Shown: positions 1 through 4,955, counted from the stretch's first letter. The stretch: 5,217 nucleotides of DNA from Candidatus Woesearchaeota archaeon CG08_land_8_20_14_0_20_47_9 (GCA_002763335.1 PEYS01000047.1:1-5217), one strand, 5' to 3'. Translations and numbers: made by a program. The notes: a model not told the origin generated them from the letters alone.

Positions 1-13
1 GCCCTTTAGGGCG
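1..13. repeat. Short palindromic repeat at left window edge
   Basis: The window opens with the palindrome GCCCTTTAGGGC followed by G. The same 13 bases recur at 5200-5212 near the right edge. The following bases (GAGAACTTTTGAGTC) resemble a degenerate copy of the right arm of the inverted-repeat element found at 281-368 and 4587-4690, so the edge probably cuts through another member of that family. Confidence 0.5.
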
Positions 14-50
14 AGAACTTTTGAGTCCGAAAATCTGCGTTTCGAAGCGA

Positions 51-81
51 GGGGCGTAAAGCCCCGACTTTTAAGTCGGGG
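51..81. repeat. Two overlapping, mutually exclusive hairpins
   Basis: GGGGC (51-55) can pair with GCCCC (61-65). The bases 62-65 are also part of a stronger hairpin in which CCCCGACTT (62-70) pairs with AAGTCGGGG (73-81). Only one can form at a time. No coding frame explains the sequence. It lies directly before the conserved module at 82-105. Function is unknown; it could simply be part of a larger dispersed repeat. Confidence 0.5.
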
Positions 82-105
82 ATAGCTCCGAGCAGGCGAA
101 TTTTT
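82..105 (+). repeat. Conserved 24-base module, copy A
   Basis: This stretch matches 4548-4571 at 23 of 24 positions, contains the word CCGAGCAGG and ends in five T. In the second copy it leads almost directly into the inverted-repeat element, whereas here 158 extra bases intervene. The core word CCGAGCAGG also occurs at 5081-5089. It is a dispersed repeat component of unknown role; the T-run could act as an archaeal transcription stop on the + strand. Confidence 0.6.
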
Positions 106-110
106 GTTAC

Positions 111-263
111 TTTGAATGCTGAACCGTAGGCGAATGCATCCAAATGCAGTCATTCCATCGGTGTGAAAGCTCGCACACCGATTCCATTCGGCCACGAGAA
201 AACCCTCTGGGTTTTCTGGGCTTATACTCAAAGCATTAAATTTTTACAAATTTAATGCTTTTC
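111..263. other. Cluster of four hairpins, possible insertion
   Basis: There is no convincing gene here, but four hairpins follow one another. GAATG (132-136) pairs with CATTC (151-155). ATCGGTGTG (157-165) pairs with CACACCGAT (174-182). AGAAAACCC (197-205) pairs with GGGTTTTCT (209-217). AAAGCATTAAATTT (230-243) pairs perfectly over 14 bp with 248-261. CGAATG (131-136) could instead pair with CATTCG (185-190). The block is bounded by GTTAC at 106-110 and 264-268 and is absent from the otherwise parallel copy at 4548-4690. It may be a small non-autonomous mobile element or a structured RNA. Confidence 0.5.
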
Positions 264-280
264 GTTACCTGCGGTTAAGA

Positions 281-368
281 GTCAAAAGCTCGCCTTGCTG
301 CAAAAGCTCGCCCCAGCGCTTGTAGCGAGCGAGCATGCCCGCTTGCTTTGTGCGGGCGAGCTTTTGAC
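281..368. repeat. Inverted-repeat element, copy A
   Basis: An 88-base element is bounded by perfect 14-bp inverted repeats, GTCAAAAGCTCGCC (281-294) and GGCGAGCTTTTGAC (355-368). Inside, CAAAAGCTCGCC is repeated directly (283-294 and 301-312), and GCCCGC (337-342) can pair with GCGGGC (352-357). The left flank 265-300 and the interior string AGCGAGCGAGCATG are shared with copy B at 4587-4690. It ends 12 bases before the TATA box of the HIT operon. It resembles a MITE or a structured intergenic repeat; no transposase is present in the window. Confidence 0.7.
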
Positions 369-380
369 GTTTTCAGAAAC

Positions 381-390
381 TATTTAAAAT
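381..390 (+). promoter_or_regulatory. TATA box of the HIT operon
   Basis: TATTTAAAAT is centred about 26 bases before the ATG at 412, the usual archaeal TATA-to-start-site distance. A purine-rich GAAAC just upstream could serve as the BRE. Transcription would start at or very near the ATG, so the mRNA is probably leaderless; no Shine-Dalgarno sequence is seen before 412. Confidence 0.65.
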
Positions 391-411
391 ACCCCCAACT
401 ATCCTCAGATC

Positions 412-1164
412 ATGGCAATCACAGAGGAAGACCTTAAAAACATGAGCCCAGAACAGATTGCAGAGCTTCAAAAACAAAACTGCATCTTCTGTCATATTAT
501 CTCAGGCAGGGTGGCATCAAAGAAGATATACGAGGATGAGCAATGCATAGCTATACTTGACATCAACCCCGCTAACCCAGGGCATATGCTTCTACTCCCA
601 AAGGAACACTACGCGATCCTGCCTCAGGCTCCTGATGACGTGATAGGCCACCTATTCATGGTTGCAAAAGCCCTCTCACAGGCTGCCCTCAAGAGCCTTG
701 GAGTGAGGGGAACCACAATACTTATTGCAAATGGCATTGTGGCAGGCCAGAAGGCACCCCATGTTATGGTGCACATCATACCGCGCATGCAGGGAGACGG
801 CCTGGGCTTCCAACTACCTGAAAAACCAATCTCAGATTCAGAACTAGAGAAGCTGAAAGGGCTGCTGGAGAGATCGCTTAAGAAACACGCTGGCGTGAAA
901 GAGGAAGAACCCATAGAGGTTAAGAACAACGTGGAGGTAATCCCGCCCAGAAAAAAGCCGAGGGAAGAGGACTCAGAGAAGGTTGTCGAGGCTGAATTTG
1001 AGGACAGGGATGAGTTCAATACTGGCAGCGCAGCTATTCCAGAGGATCCGCCAGGGGAGCAATCAGGGGAGCAATCAGAGAATGAAGAACCTGAAGCAGA
1101 ATCCCCTGAAGAGAAGAAGGATAAAGAGCTGGACATTGACGAGATAGCCAGGCTGTTCAGCTGA
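412..1164 (+). CDS. HIT-domain protein with altered triad and acidic tail
   Basis: This 250-residue protein has a HIT (histidine triad) domain over about residues 22-140 and an extra C-terminal tail. HIT proteins bind nucleotides and normally hydrolyse or transfer nucleoside monophosphates. Seen here are a CxxC pair (Cys24, Cys27) of the kind that binds zinc in many HIT proteins, PGHMLLLPKEH (57-66), Asn107-Gly108, and the triad region H117-V-M119-V-H121-IIPR. The triad is normally HxHxH, and the middle residue, the nucleophile in characterised members, is Met here, so classical hydrolase activity is doubtful. Residues 161-240 are rich in Glu, Asp, Lys and Pro and probably disordered; the end (DIDEIARLFS) looks like a short helix. 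The ATG follows a TATA box by about 26 bases, implying a leaderless message. A second HIT gene follows after 9 bases. HIT family membership is secure; the substrate is unknown. Confidence 0.9.
   Translation: MAITEEDLKNMSPEQIAELQKQNCIFCHIISGRVASKKIYEDEQCIAILDINPANPGHMLLLPKEHYAILPQAPDDVIGHLFMVAKALSQAALKSLGVRGTTILIANGIVAGQKAPHVMVHIIPRMQGDGLGFQLPEKPISDSELEKLKGLLERSLKKHAGVKEEEPIEVKNNVEVIPPRKKPREEDSEKVVEAEFEDRDEFNTGSAAIPEDPPGEQSGEQSENEEPEAESPEEKKDKELDIDEIARLFS
1052..1075 (+). repeat. 12-base perfect tandem duplication inside the HIT gene
   Basis: CAGGGGAGCAAT occurs twice in immediate succession (1052-1063 and 1064-1075). It keeps the reading frame and encodes the repeated GEQS in the acidic tail. 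Being perfect at base level, it looks like recent replication slippage in a loosely constrained linker. Confidence 0.75.
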
Positions 1165-1173
1165 GGTTGCAAG

Positions 1174-1695
1174 ATGAGTGACTGCGGGATATGCGACATT
1201 GCAGAATCAGACAAGCTTAAGCTCTTTGAGGATGAAAATCTCATAATAGCCCTAGCCCCAAGACCAGCAGCCCCAGGGCATCTCATGGTATTTCCTAAAA
1301 AGCATGTTACAATCCTTGAACAGGTGCCGGACTACATTGCCAGTTGGATGCTGCAGCTTGCAAACAAGGCATCAATGGCCCTCTTTGAGGGCATGAATGC
1401 AGAGGGGACAAACATACTCCTCCAGAACGGCACTGCAGCAGGGCAGAGCAAACCGCACTGCACCCTGCACATAATACCGAGAAGGCAGGGCGATGCTATT
1501 AACACCAACTGGCAGCCGAAGCAGCTGGATGAGGAGGAGATGTCAACTGTTGAGCTTAAACTAAAGGAGGAGGCGAAGAACATAGGGGCATTTGAAGAGG
1601 AACCTCAAAAGCCTATCGAACTGGAGGACAAGGCAGCAAAGATAAGGGGTGATGAAGAGAACTACCTGATAAAGCAGATTGAGAGGATACCGTAG
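1174..1695 (+). CDS. Second HIT-domain protein, altered triad
   Basis: This 173-residue paralogue of the preceding gene carries a HIT domain over about residues 3-115. It has CxxC (Cys4, Cys7), PGHLMVFPKKH (34-44), Asn85-Gly86 and the triad region H95-C-T97-L-H99-IIPR. As in its neighbour, the central His of the HxHxH triad is missing, here replaced by Thr. The tail (about 116-173) is charged and ends in a likely amphipathic helix, NYLIKQIERIP. The ATG lies 9 bases after the upstream stop. GAGGT at 1163-1167 overlaps that stop and sits 6 bases before the ATG, so the two genes are probably co-transcribed and translationally coupled. HIT proteins usually dimerise, so a heterodimer of the two products is plausible but inferred. 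The gene ends 12 bases from the convergent vapC. Family call secure, substrate unknown. Confidence 0.9.
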   Translation: MSDCGICDIAESDKLKLFEDENLIIALAPRPAAPGHLMVFPKKHVTILEQVPDYIASWMLQLANKASMALFEGMNAEGTNILLQNGTAAGQSKPHCTLHIIPRRQGDAINTNWQPKQLDEEEMSTVELKLKEEAKNIGAFEEEPQKPIELEDKAAKIRGDEENYLIKQIERIP

Positions 1696-1707
1696 ACATT
1701 GCTGCTT

Positions 1708-2079
1708 TCAAGGCTCTTCTCTGGGAATATCCAAATTATCAAAATCAGAATCATAACTTAAGATCTTGCTGCAGTTATTTAGTAAGGCAGTTGTGTAATG
1801 GATCAAATCAAAAATTTTCATCTTATTCTTTCCTGCTCTTTTTAAAGTCTCAAACACAATATTGACATCAGGACTTACTATCTTTAGATCCAGCTTTAAC
1901 AGAGTCCTTATTGCTCTTATGGCATTTTCTCTTGAGGTTTCTTTTTCGATTATAAAAAATGCTTCAACCAGGTTGAATGTATTGATTACTCCACCACCTT
2001 TTATAGCAGCTTGGCATCTTTCTGTATATTCATTACTATAAAATGCATAGGCTAGAACATTAGTGTCGATGAATTTCAT
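1708..2079 (-). CDS. vapC: VapC toxin, PIN-domain ribonuclease
   Basis: This 123-residue single-domain PIN protein is of normal length for VapC toxins, which are Mg-dependent endoribonucleases that cut tRNA, rRNA or mRNA. The expected acidic residues are present: Asp5 in FIDTNVLAY, Glu39 in NLVEAFF, Asp91 in FDLIHYTTA, and Asp110/Asp112 in SYDSDFD. I chose the ATG at 2079, giving the family-typical MKFIDTN start. An in-frame TTG two codons upstream (2085) would give 125 residues and is less likely. The start lies inside vapB (20-base overlap), so translation is probably coupled to the antitoxin. The target RNA cannot be read from sequence. The vapBC region is visibly more AT-rich than the genes on either side, which fits horizontal spread of the module. 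Confidence 0.9.
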   Translation of the reverse strand: MKFIDTNVLAYAFYSNEYTERCQAAIKGGGVINTFNLVEAFFIIEKETSRENAIRAIRTLLKLDLKIVSPDVNIVFETLKRAGKNKMKIFDLIHYTTALLNNCSKILSYDSDFDNLDIPREEP

Positions 2080-2299
2080 TTTCAATTAGCTTATCCATCT
2101 GTTTAGCAGTCAGTTTATGTTTTGGCTTGATTCTTTTGGCTTCTTCAAAGACTTTCTCAACGTTTTCTTTAATGGGCTCTAATATTATCTTGCTCTCTGT
2201 TTTTTTTAGAGTCAGCCTTGAACCTATACTTATGCCTAATTCATTTCTTATGTCTGCAGGTATTGTCAATTGATACCCTTTGCTTATGGATACTATCAT
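2060..2299 (-). CDS. vapB: VapB antitoxin, AbrB/SpoVT family
   Basis: This 79-residue protein has an N-terminal AbrB/SpoVT swapped-hairpin DNA-binding domain (about residues 2-45). It carries the characteristic SKGYQLTIPADIRNELGI and GSRLTL segments and a charged helical C-terminus (about 46-79) that would wrap the toxin. Such antitoxins neutralise VapC and repress their own promoter. The ATG at 2299 is preceded by AGGAGGT at 2304-2310, with a 4-base spacer: a strong Shine-Dalgarno sequence. Upstream lie a TATA box at 2386-2394 and a near-perfect palindrome at 2368-2384 that could be its operator. The stop lies within vapC. Function is inferred from the domain and the pairing with a PIN gene. 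Confidence 0.9.
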   Translation of the reverse strand: MIVSISKGYQLTIPADIRNELGISIGSRLTLKKTESKIILEPIKENVEKVFEEAKRIKPKHKLTAKQMDKLIENEIHRH

Positions 2300-2327
2300 T
2301 TTAACCTCCTTCTTGATTAATAGAAAA

Positions 2328-2359
2328 CTTTGACTAACCAGCTAGCGGGTTATTCAAAG
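2328..2359 (-). promoter_or_regulatory. Hairpin in the vapBC leader, attenuator-like
   Basis: On the transcribed strand CTTTGAATAACC (2359-2348) can pair with GGTTAGTCAAAG (2339-2328), 11 of 12 positions, across an 8-base loop. It is followed directly by TTTTC. It lies between the expected transcription start (about 2364) and the vapB Shine-Dalgarno sequence, so it could cause premature termination or serve as a protein-binding site. A related unit lies at 2402-2454. Structure is seen; function is inferred. Confidence 0.5.
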
Positions 2360-2367
2360 CCCTCATT

Positions 2368-2384
2368 ATTAATGAATCATTAAT
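2368..2384. promoter_or_regulatory. Candidate VapB operator palindrome
   Basis: ATTAATGA and TCATTAAT flank a single central A. The palindrome sits immediately downstream of the vapB TATA box and just before the expected start site, where a bound repressor would block RNA polymerase. Autoregulation by the VapBC complex is known for the family; this particular site is inferred. Confidence 0.5.
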
Positions 2385-2385
2385 G

Positions 2386-2394
2386 ATATATAAA
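2386..2394 (-). promoter_or_regulatory. TATA box of vapBC
   Basis: On the - strand the sequence reads TTTATATAT. A start about 26 bases downstream would fall near 2364, giving a leader of about 65 bases that contains the hairpin at 2328-2359 and the strong Shine-Dalgarno sequence. Confidence 0.6.
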
Positions 2395-2401
2395 TGTTTT
2401 T

Positions 2402-2454
2402 GAAAACTTTGAATAACCTCCGCCTTCGCTAGAGCTCGGCTCCGGTATTCAAAG
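2402..2454 (-). terminator. Terminator-like hairpin after the hydrogenase operon
   Basis: Just after the large-subunit stop codon, the transcribed strand reads CTTTGAATACC, a 25-base loop, GGTTATTCAAAG, then TTTTC. The arms pair fully except for one bulged base. A GC-containing loop (GCC/GGC) may extend the structure. The position directly after a stop codon and the following T-run suggest a transcription end. It is related in sequence to the hairpin at 2328-2359. Confidence 0.5.
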
Positions 2455-2457
2455 CCC

Positions 2458-3708
2458 TCAAGTCTGCTTTATCTCAACCTTCAGAAAATGCGCGCTGCAG
2501 GAGAAGCAGGGGTCATACGCCCGGATTAACTTCTCAACCTCATGCACAAGGTTCTCCTTTGAGCAGTGGGACAGTCTGAGGGCAACGTAGTTCCTTATGT
2601 CCTCCTCCATTCTCGCAAGCTGATGCGCAGTTGGCGGGATTATGTTTGCAGCAGTGATATAGCCTCTCTCATCAAACTCGTAGTCGTGTATAAGCACCCC
2701 CCTTGGAGCCTCAGATGCTGCAACGCCATGGCCTGGTTTCGGCTTTAGGCGCTGCCTTTCATTGCGCAGTTTAAGGCCCAGGAGCTCCTTTGCCTCCTCA
2801 ACACAGCTTACCAGCTCAAGTGCCTGGCATACGTTGTTGAAAAAGGGGTTGCTGAATGATTCAGGCAGGGGTTTTGCCAGTTTCTTTGCATCCCCTGAGA
2901 GCTGGAGAGCGCGGTTATTGTACCTAGCCATCGCCCCTACCATGTATTCCCTGCCATTGAAGAAGCTGAACTTTGAGTTAGAATATTCGTGCACCTGCTC
3001 AACAATATACTTCCTATATTCACCAGTATCAAGCATCCTTCCATCGAAGCATAGCTGGTTGCCAGTTCCGACTATAGAGCAGTATTGCGAGGGTCTTTCA
3101 AATGCAGGGTACTTAAGCCTCGAGAATAGCCTGAATGTGGCTACAGCATCTCTCTCAGCCCTTGCAAGGCTGCTTCTAAGCTTTTTTATCTTGCCCTGTT
3201 CCGGTATGCGCGAAAACCCTCCCAAGCGGGTTGTGACAGGGTGCATGCTCCTCCCGCCGACAAGCTCAACAATCTCATTGCCAAGGTATATTAAGCGCAA
3301 GGCGCGTTCAAACTCCCTCTTGTGCTTTTGGGCCATTGATATTGCAGAGGCAAAGCCAAGGTAGTCAGGCAAGGCAAGGAAGTAGAGATGCGTTGAATGG
3401 CTCCGAATCATCTCGCCGAGGTGCATCAGTCTCCTGAGCATCCTTGTCTGCTTTGAGACAGTAATCCCCATCGCCTTTTCAATGGCCTTAAGTGAGGTCA
3501 TGGTGTGTGAGCAGCTGCATATCCCGCATATCCTTGAGGTTATTGCCGCAACCTCTAAAAAATGCTTGCCGAGAATGATGCCCTCAAACAAGCGAGCACC
3601 CTCCACTGCTGCTAACTCGCATCGCTTAAGCTCATCACCATCTATCTCGAGCAGAAGGCTTGCATGTCCCTCAATCTTGGTTATGTGATTAAGCTTTATT
3701 GATTCCAT
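2458..3708 (-). CDS. hydA: [NiFe] hydrogenase large (alpha) subunit, group 3b type
   Basis: This 416-residue catalytic subunit carries the NiFe(CN)2CO centre that interconverts H2 with protons and electrons. Both nickel-binding motifs are intact: RICGIC (59-64) near the N-terminus and DPCFSCSAH (399-407) at the C-terminus. Also present are the early KIEGHA (11-16, with the conserved Glu), HPV (156-158) and EAPRG (333-337). Only nine residues follow His407. Large subunits of this class are matured by proteolysis after this His, so these nine are probably the removed peptide; no maturation protease is in the window. I chose the ATG at 3708; GTG at 3717 is an alternative, and GGTG at 3715-3718 may be the ribosome site. 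The gene overlaps the small subunit by 20 bases. The group 3b assignment rests largely on its partner. NAD(P)H-linked subunits are not adjacent. Confidence 0.92.
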   Translation of the reverse strand: MESIKLNHITKIEGHASLLLEIDGDELKRCELAAVEGARLFEGIILGKHFLEVAAITSRICGICSCSHTMTSLKAIEKAMGITVSKQTRMLRRLMHLGEMIRSHSTHLYFLALPDYLGFASAISMAQKHKREFERALRLIYLGNEIVELVGGRSMHPVTTRLGGFSRIPEQGKIKKLRSSLARAERDAVATFRLFSRLKYPAFERPSQYCSIVGTGNQLCFDGRMLDTGEYRKYIVEQVHEYSNSKFSFFNGREYMVGAMARYNNRALQLSGDAKKLAKPLPESFSNPFFNNVCQALELVSCVEEAKELLGLKLRNERQRLKPKPGHGVAASEAPRGVLIHDYEFDERGYITAANIIPPTAHQLARMEEDIRNYVALRLSHCSKENLVHEVEKLIRAYDPCFSCSAHFLKVEIKQT

Positions 3709-4435
3709 CAGGCACACCGAATTTATCTAGCAGGCTTACCAGGCGCTTCTCAGTATAACCCTTTTCCTTGAGCATCTCCAGAAAGGCCTCCCTGTTTGCC
3801 TCCTTAAGAGGCCCGTTGCAGCCAATGCACTCAGCGTCATTTGAGGGGCACAGGGCATTGCACCCCTCAGCAGTTATGGGCCCTACACAGGGCTTGTTTT
3901 TGTCAAGCAGGCAGCCATTCTCCCTGAGGCTGCATTCAAAGCATACAGATCTATCACTTGGAACCTGGCTCTTTCCGATAAGAAGTGCTGAGGCAACTGC
4001 AAAGAGCTTGTCCTGGTTTACAGGGCAGCCGTTAATAGCGTACTCAACCTTCACGTATTTTGATAGGGGGCCAGCCCCAATATTGCCTATAGCTGTTGGT
4101 TTTGAATAGATTGATTTCTCTACGTCAGCCCTGTTGAAGCTTGCCTTGACACACTGCACACCCCCTGTGCAGGCACATGCCCCGATTGCAACAAGCACAC
4201 TTGTCTTGTCACGGAGCCTCTTAAGCAGTTCTAGATCCTCCTCGCTGCTAACACTCCCCTCCATGAAGATTATATCGTAATGCTCAGGCTCATGCTTTGC
4301 ATACGCCTTTATAAAAGGAAACTCTATCACGTCAAACGCCTGTAAGAATGGGAATATCCGCTTGTCAAATATCATGCTGAGCTGGCACCCTGCGCAGCCT
4401 GTAATGCTGAAAATGCCTATCTTCTTTTTTTTCAT
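3689..4435 (-). CDS. hydD: [NiFe] hydrogenase small (delta) subunit, group 3b type
   Basis: This 248-residue electron-transfer subunit pairs with the large subunit encoded just downstream. Residues 1-150 form the usual proximal-cluster domain, with GCAGC (Cys14, Cys17), GACACTGG (Cys87/Cys89) and NGCPV (Cys137). Residues 160-210 hold eight more cysteines (165, 168, 175, 183, 192, 196, 203, 206), enough for two further [4Fe-4S] clusters. This cysteine-rich C-terminus is typical of cytosolic sulfhydrogenase delta or F420-hydrogenase gamma type subunits. There is no twin-arginine signal or membrane segment, so the complex is cytosolic. It is the first gene of its operon: TATA box at 4471-4479, a short leader and a weak AGGGA ribosome site five bases before the ATG. 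The hydB/hydG partners usual upstream in group 3b operons are missing here. Confidence 0.92.
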   Translation of the reverse strand: MKKKKIGIFSITGCAGCQLSMIFDKRIFPFLQAFDVIEFPFIKAYAKHEPEHYDIIFMEGSVSSEEDLELLKRLRDKTSVLVAIGACACTGGVQCVKASFNRADVEKSIYSKPTAIGNIGAGPLSKYVKVEYAINGCPVNQDKLFAVASALLIGKSQVPSDRSVCFECSLRENGCLLDKNKPCVGPITAEGCNALCPSNDAECIGCNGPLKEANREAFLEMLKEKGYTEKRLVSLLDKFGVPDGINKA

Positions 4436-4470
4436 GGTAATCCCTTTTTTTGAGCCTTGGAGGAAGGAGA

Positions 4471-4479
4471 TTTATAAAT
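4471..4479 (-). promoter_or_regulatory. TATA box of the hydrogenase operon
   Basis: ATTTATAAA on the - strand lies about 40 bases before the small-subunit ATG. A start about 26 bases downstream would fall near 4448, giving a leader of some 13 bases that includes the weak AGGGA site at 4441-4445. Confidence 0.6.
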
Positions 4480-4509
4480 GTATCTGCAATCAAAATCATT
4501 TACCCATCA

Positions 4510-4530
4510 TTTGCGCAAAACATTTAAATG
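4510..4530. promoter_or_regulatory. Two adjacent 10-bp palindromes upstream of hydD
   Basis: TTTGCGCAAA (4510-4519) and CATTTAAATG (4521-4530) are both perfect palindromes one base apart. They lie about 30-60 bases upstream of the hydrogenase TATA box. They could bind a regulator of the hydrogenase operon. ATTTAAAT could alternatively serve as a TATA box for a + strand transcript through the repeat at 4548-4690. Confidence 0.35.
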
Positions 4531-4547
4531 CTCAAAAGTTCGTGGGT

Positions 4548-4571
4548 ATAGCCCCGAGCAGGCGAATTTTT
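4548..4571 (+). repeat. Conserved 24-base module, copy B
   Basis: It differs from 82-105 at one position and continues into a run of eight T (4567-4574). Next comes a small hairpin, TTACC (4573-4577) with GGTAA (4581-4585), and then the inverted-repeat element. The combined unit 4548-4690 seems to be the uninterrupted version of what is split by 158 bases near the window start. Confidence 0.6.
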
Positions 4572-4586
4572 TTTACCTTCGGTAAG

Positions 4587-4690
4587 AGTCAAAAGCTCGC
4601 CTTGCTGAATAAAAGCAAGCCTGCCGAGCAAGCGTTAGCGAGCGAGCATGTCCCCAGTCAGTGACTGGGAATAGGGGCGAGCTTTTGACT
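4587..4690. repeat. Inverted-repeat element, copy B
   Basis: This 104-base element is bounded by perfect 15-bp inverted repeats, AGTCAAAAGCTCGCC (4587-4601) and GGCGAGCTTTTGACT (4676-4690). Inside, CCCAGTC (4653-4659) pairs with GACTGGG (4663-4669). The arms and AGCGAGCGAGCATG are shared with copy A (281-368), but the internal hairpin differs in sequence while keeping its place before the right arm. It sits between the hydrogenase promoter and tRNA-Ser. No open frame runs through it convincingly. From 4691 to 4791 I see no feature beyond a weak 6-bp inverted repeat (4719-4724 with 4738-4743). Confidence 0.7.
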
Positions 4691-4791
4691 ATTCGCACAA
4701 AGACGAACAATGACTTTATTTACACTGGTCGGCTAGCTGTAAACGATGCAAGTGAGTCTTCCTTATTAATACTGAGCTGTGATTAAACCGC

Positions 4792-4796
4792 AAAAA
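4792..4796 (-). terminator. Possible oligo-T terminator of tRNA-Ser
   Basis: Five T on the - strand lie about 75 bases beyond the tRNA 3' end. Archaeal RNA polymerase can stop at such runs. A weak 5-bp stem (4821-4825 with 4835-4839) lies between. This is the only T-run seen in that stretch; evidence is thin. Confidence 0.25.
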
Positions 4797-4871
4797 TTTC
4801 TCAAGACTCAAAGCTTATTACTCAGAGCTCGAGGCTGAGGACTGGCATCTCATCTCTCACCTCTGGTTTAC

Positions 4872-4955
4872 CGCCGGGACTGGGATTCGAACCCAGATAT
4901 CCTCTCGGAAAGCAGCTCTCGAGGCTGCCGCAGTACCAGATTGTGCCATCCCGGC
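4872..4955 (-). tRNA. tRNA-Ser (anticodon CGA)
   Basis: The - strand folds as a class II tRNA. The acceptor stem GCCGGGA pairs with TCCCGGC. The D-arm has a three-pair GCA/TGC stem and a GG in its loop. The anticodon stem GCAGC/GCTGC closes the loop CTCGAGA with anticodon CGA, reading the serine codon UCG. The variable region is about 15 bases with its own small stem, and the T-arm is CTGGG-TTCGAAT-CCCAG. Position 4872 gives G73, the serine discriminator in archaea. No CCA is encoded and no intron is present. The long variable arm and G73 support Ser. The promoter lies at 4982-4989, and a large palindrome lies just beyond it. Confidence 0.96.

Noticed and set aside
1..380. CRISPR array
   Set aside because: Repeats are palindromic and unequal in length, with no regular spacing or unique spacers, and no cas gene is present.
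624..1286. Long serine-rich open frame antisense to the HIT genes
   Set aside because: The Ser/Phe-rich translation is the shadow of Glu/Lys-rich codons on the other strand; the + strand proteins have clear family motifs.
2458..2490. C-terminal truncation of the hydrogenase large subunit
   Set aside because: DPCFSCSAH is intact and a short peptide after it is normal for this class before proteolytic maturation.
2762..3364. 200-codon open frame antisense to hydA
   Set aside because: It lies wholly opposite a gene with intact NiFe motifs, and its translation shows no recognisable domain.
4362..4664. 100-codon + strand frame from hydD into the repeat
   Set aside because: It begins antisense to the hydD N-terminus and ends inside the inverted-repeat element, with no ribosome site or family signature.
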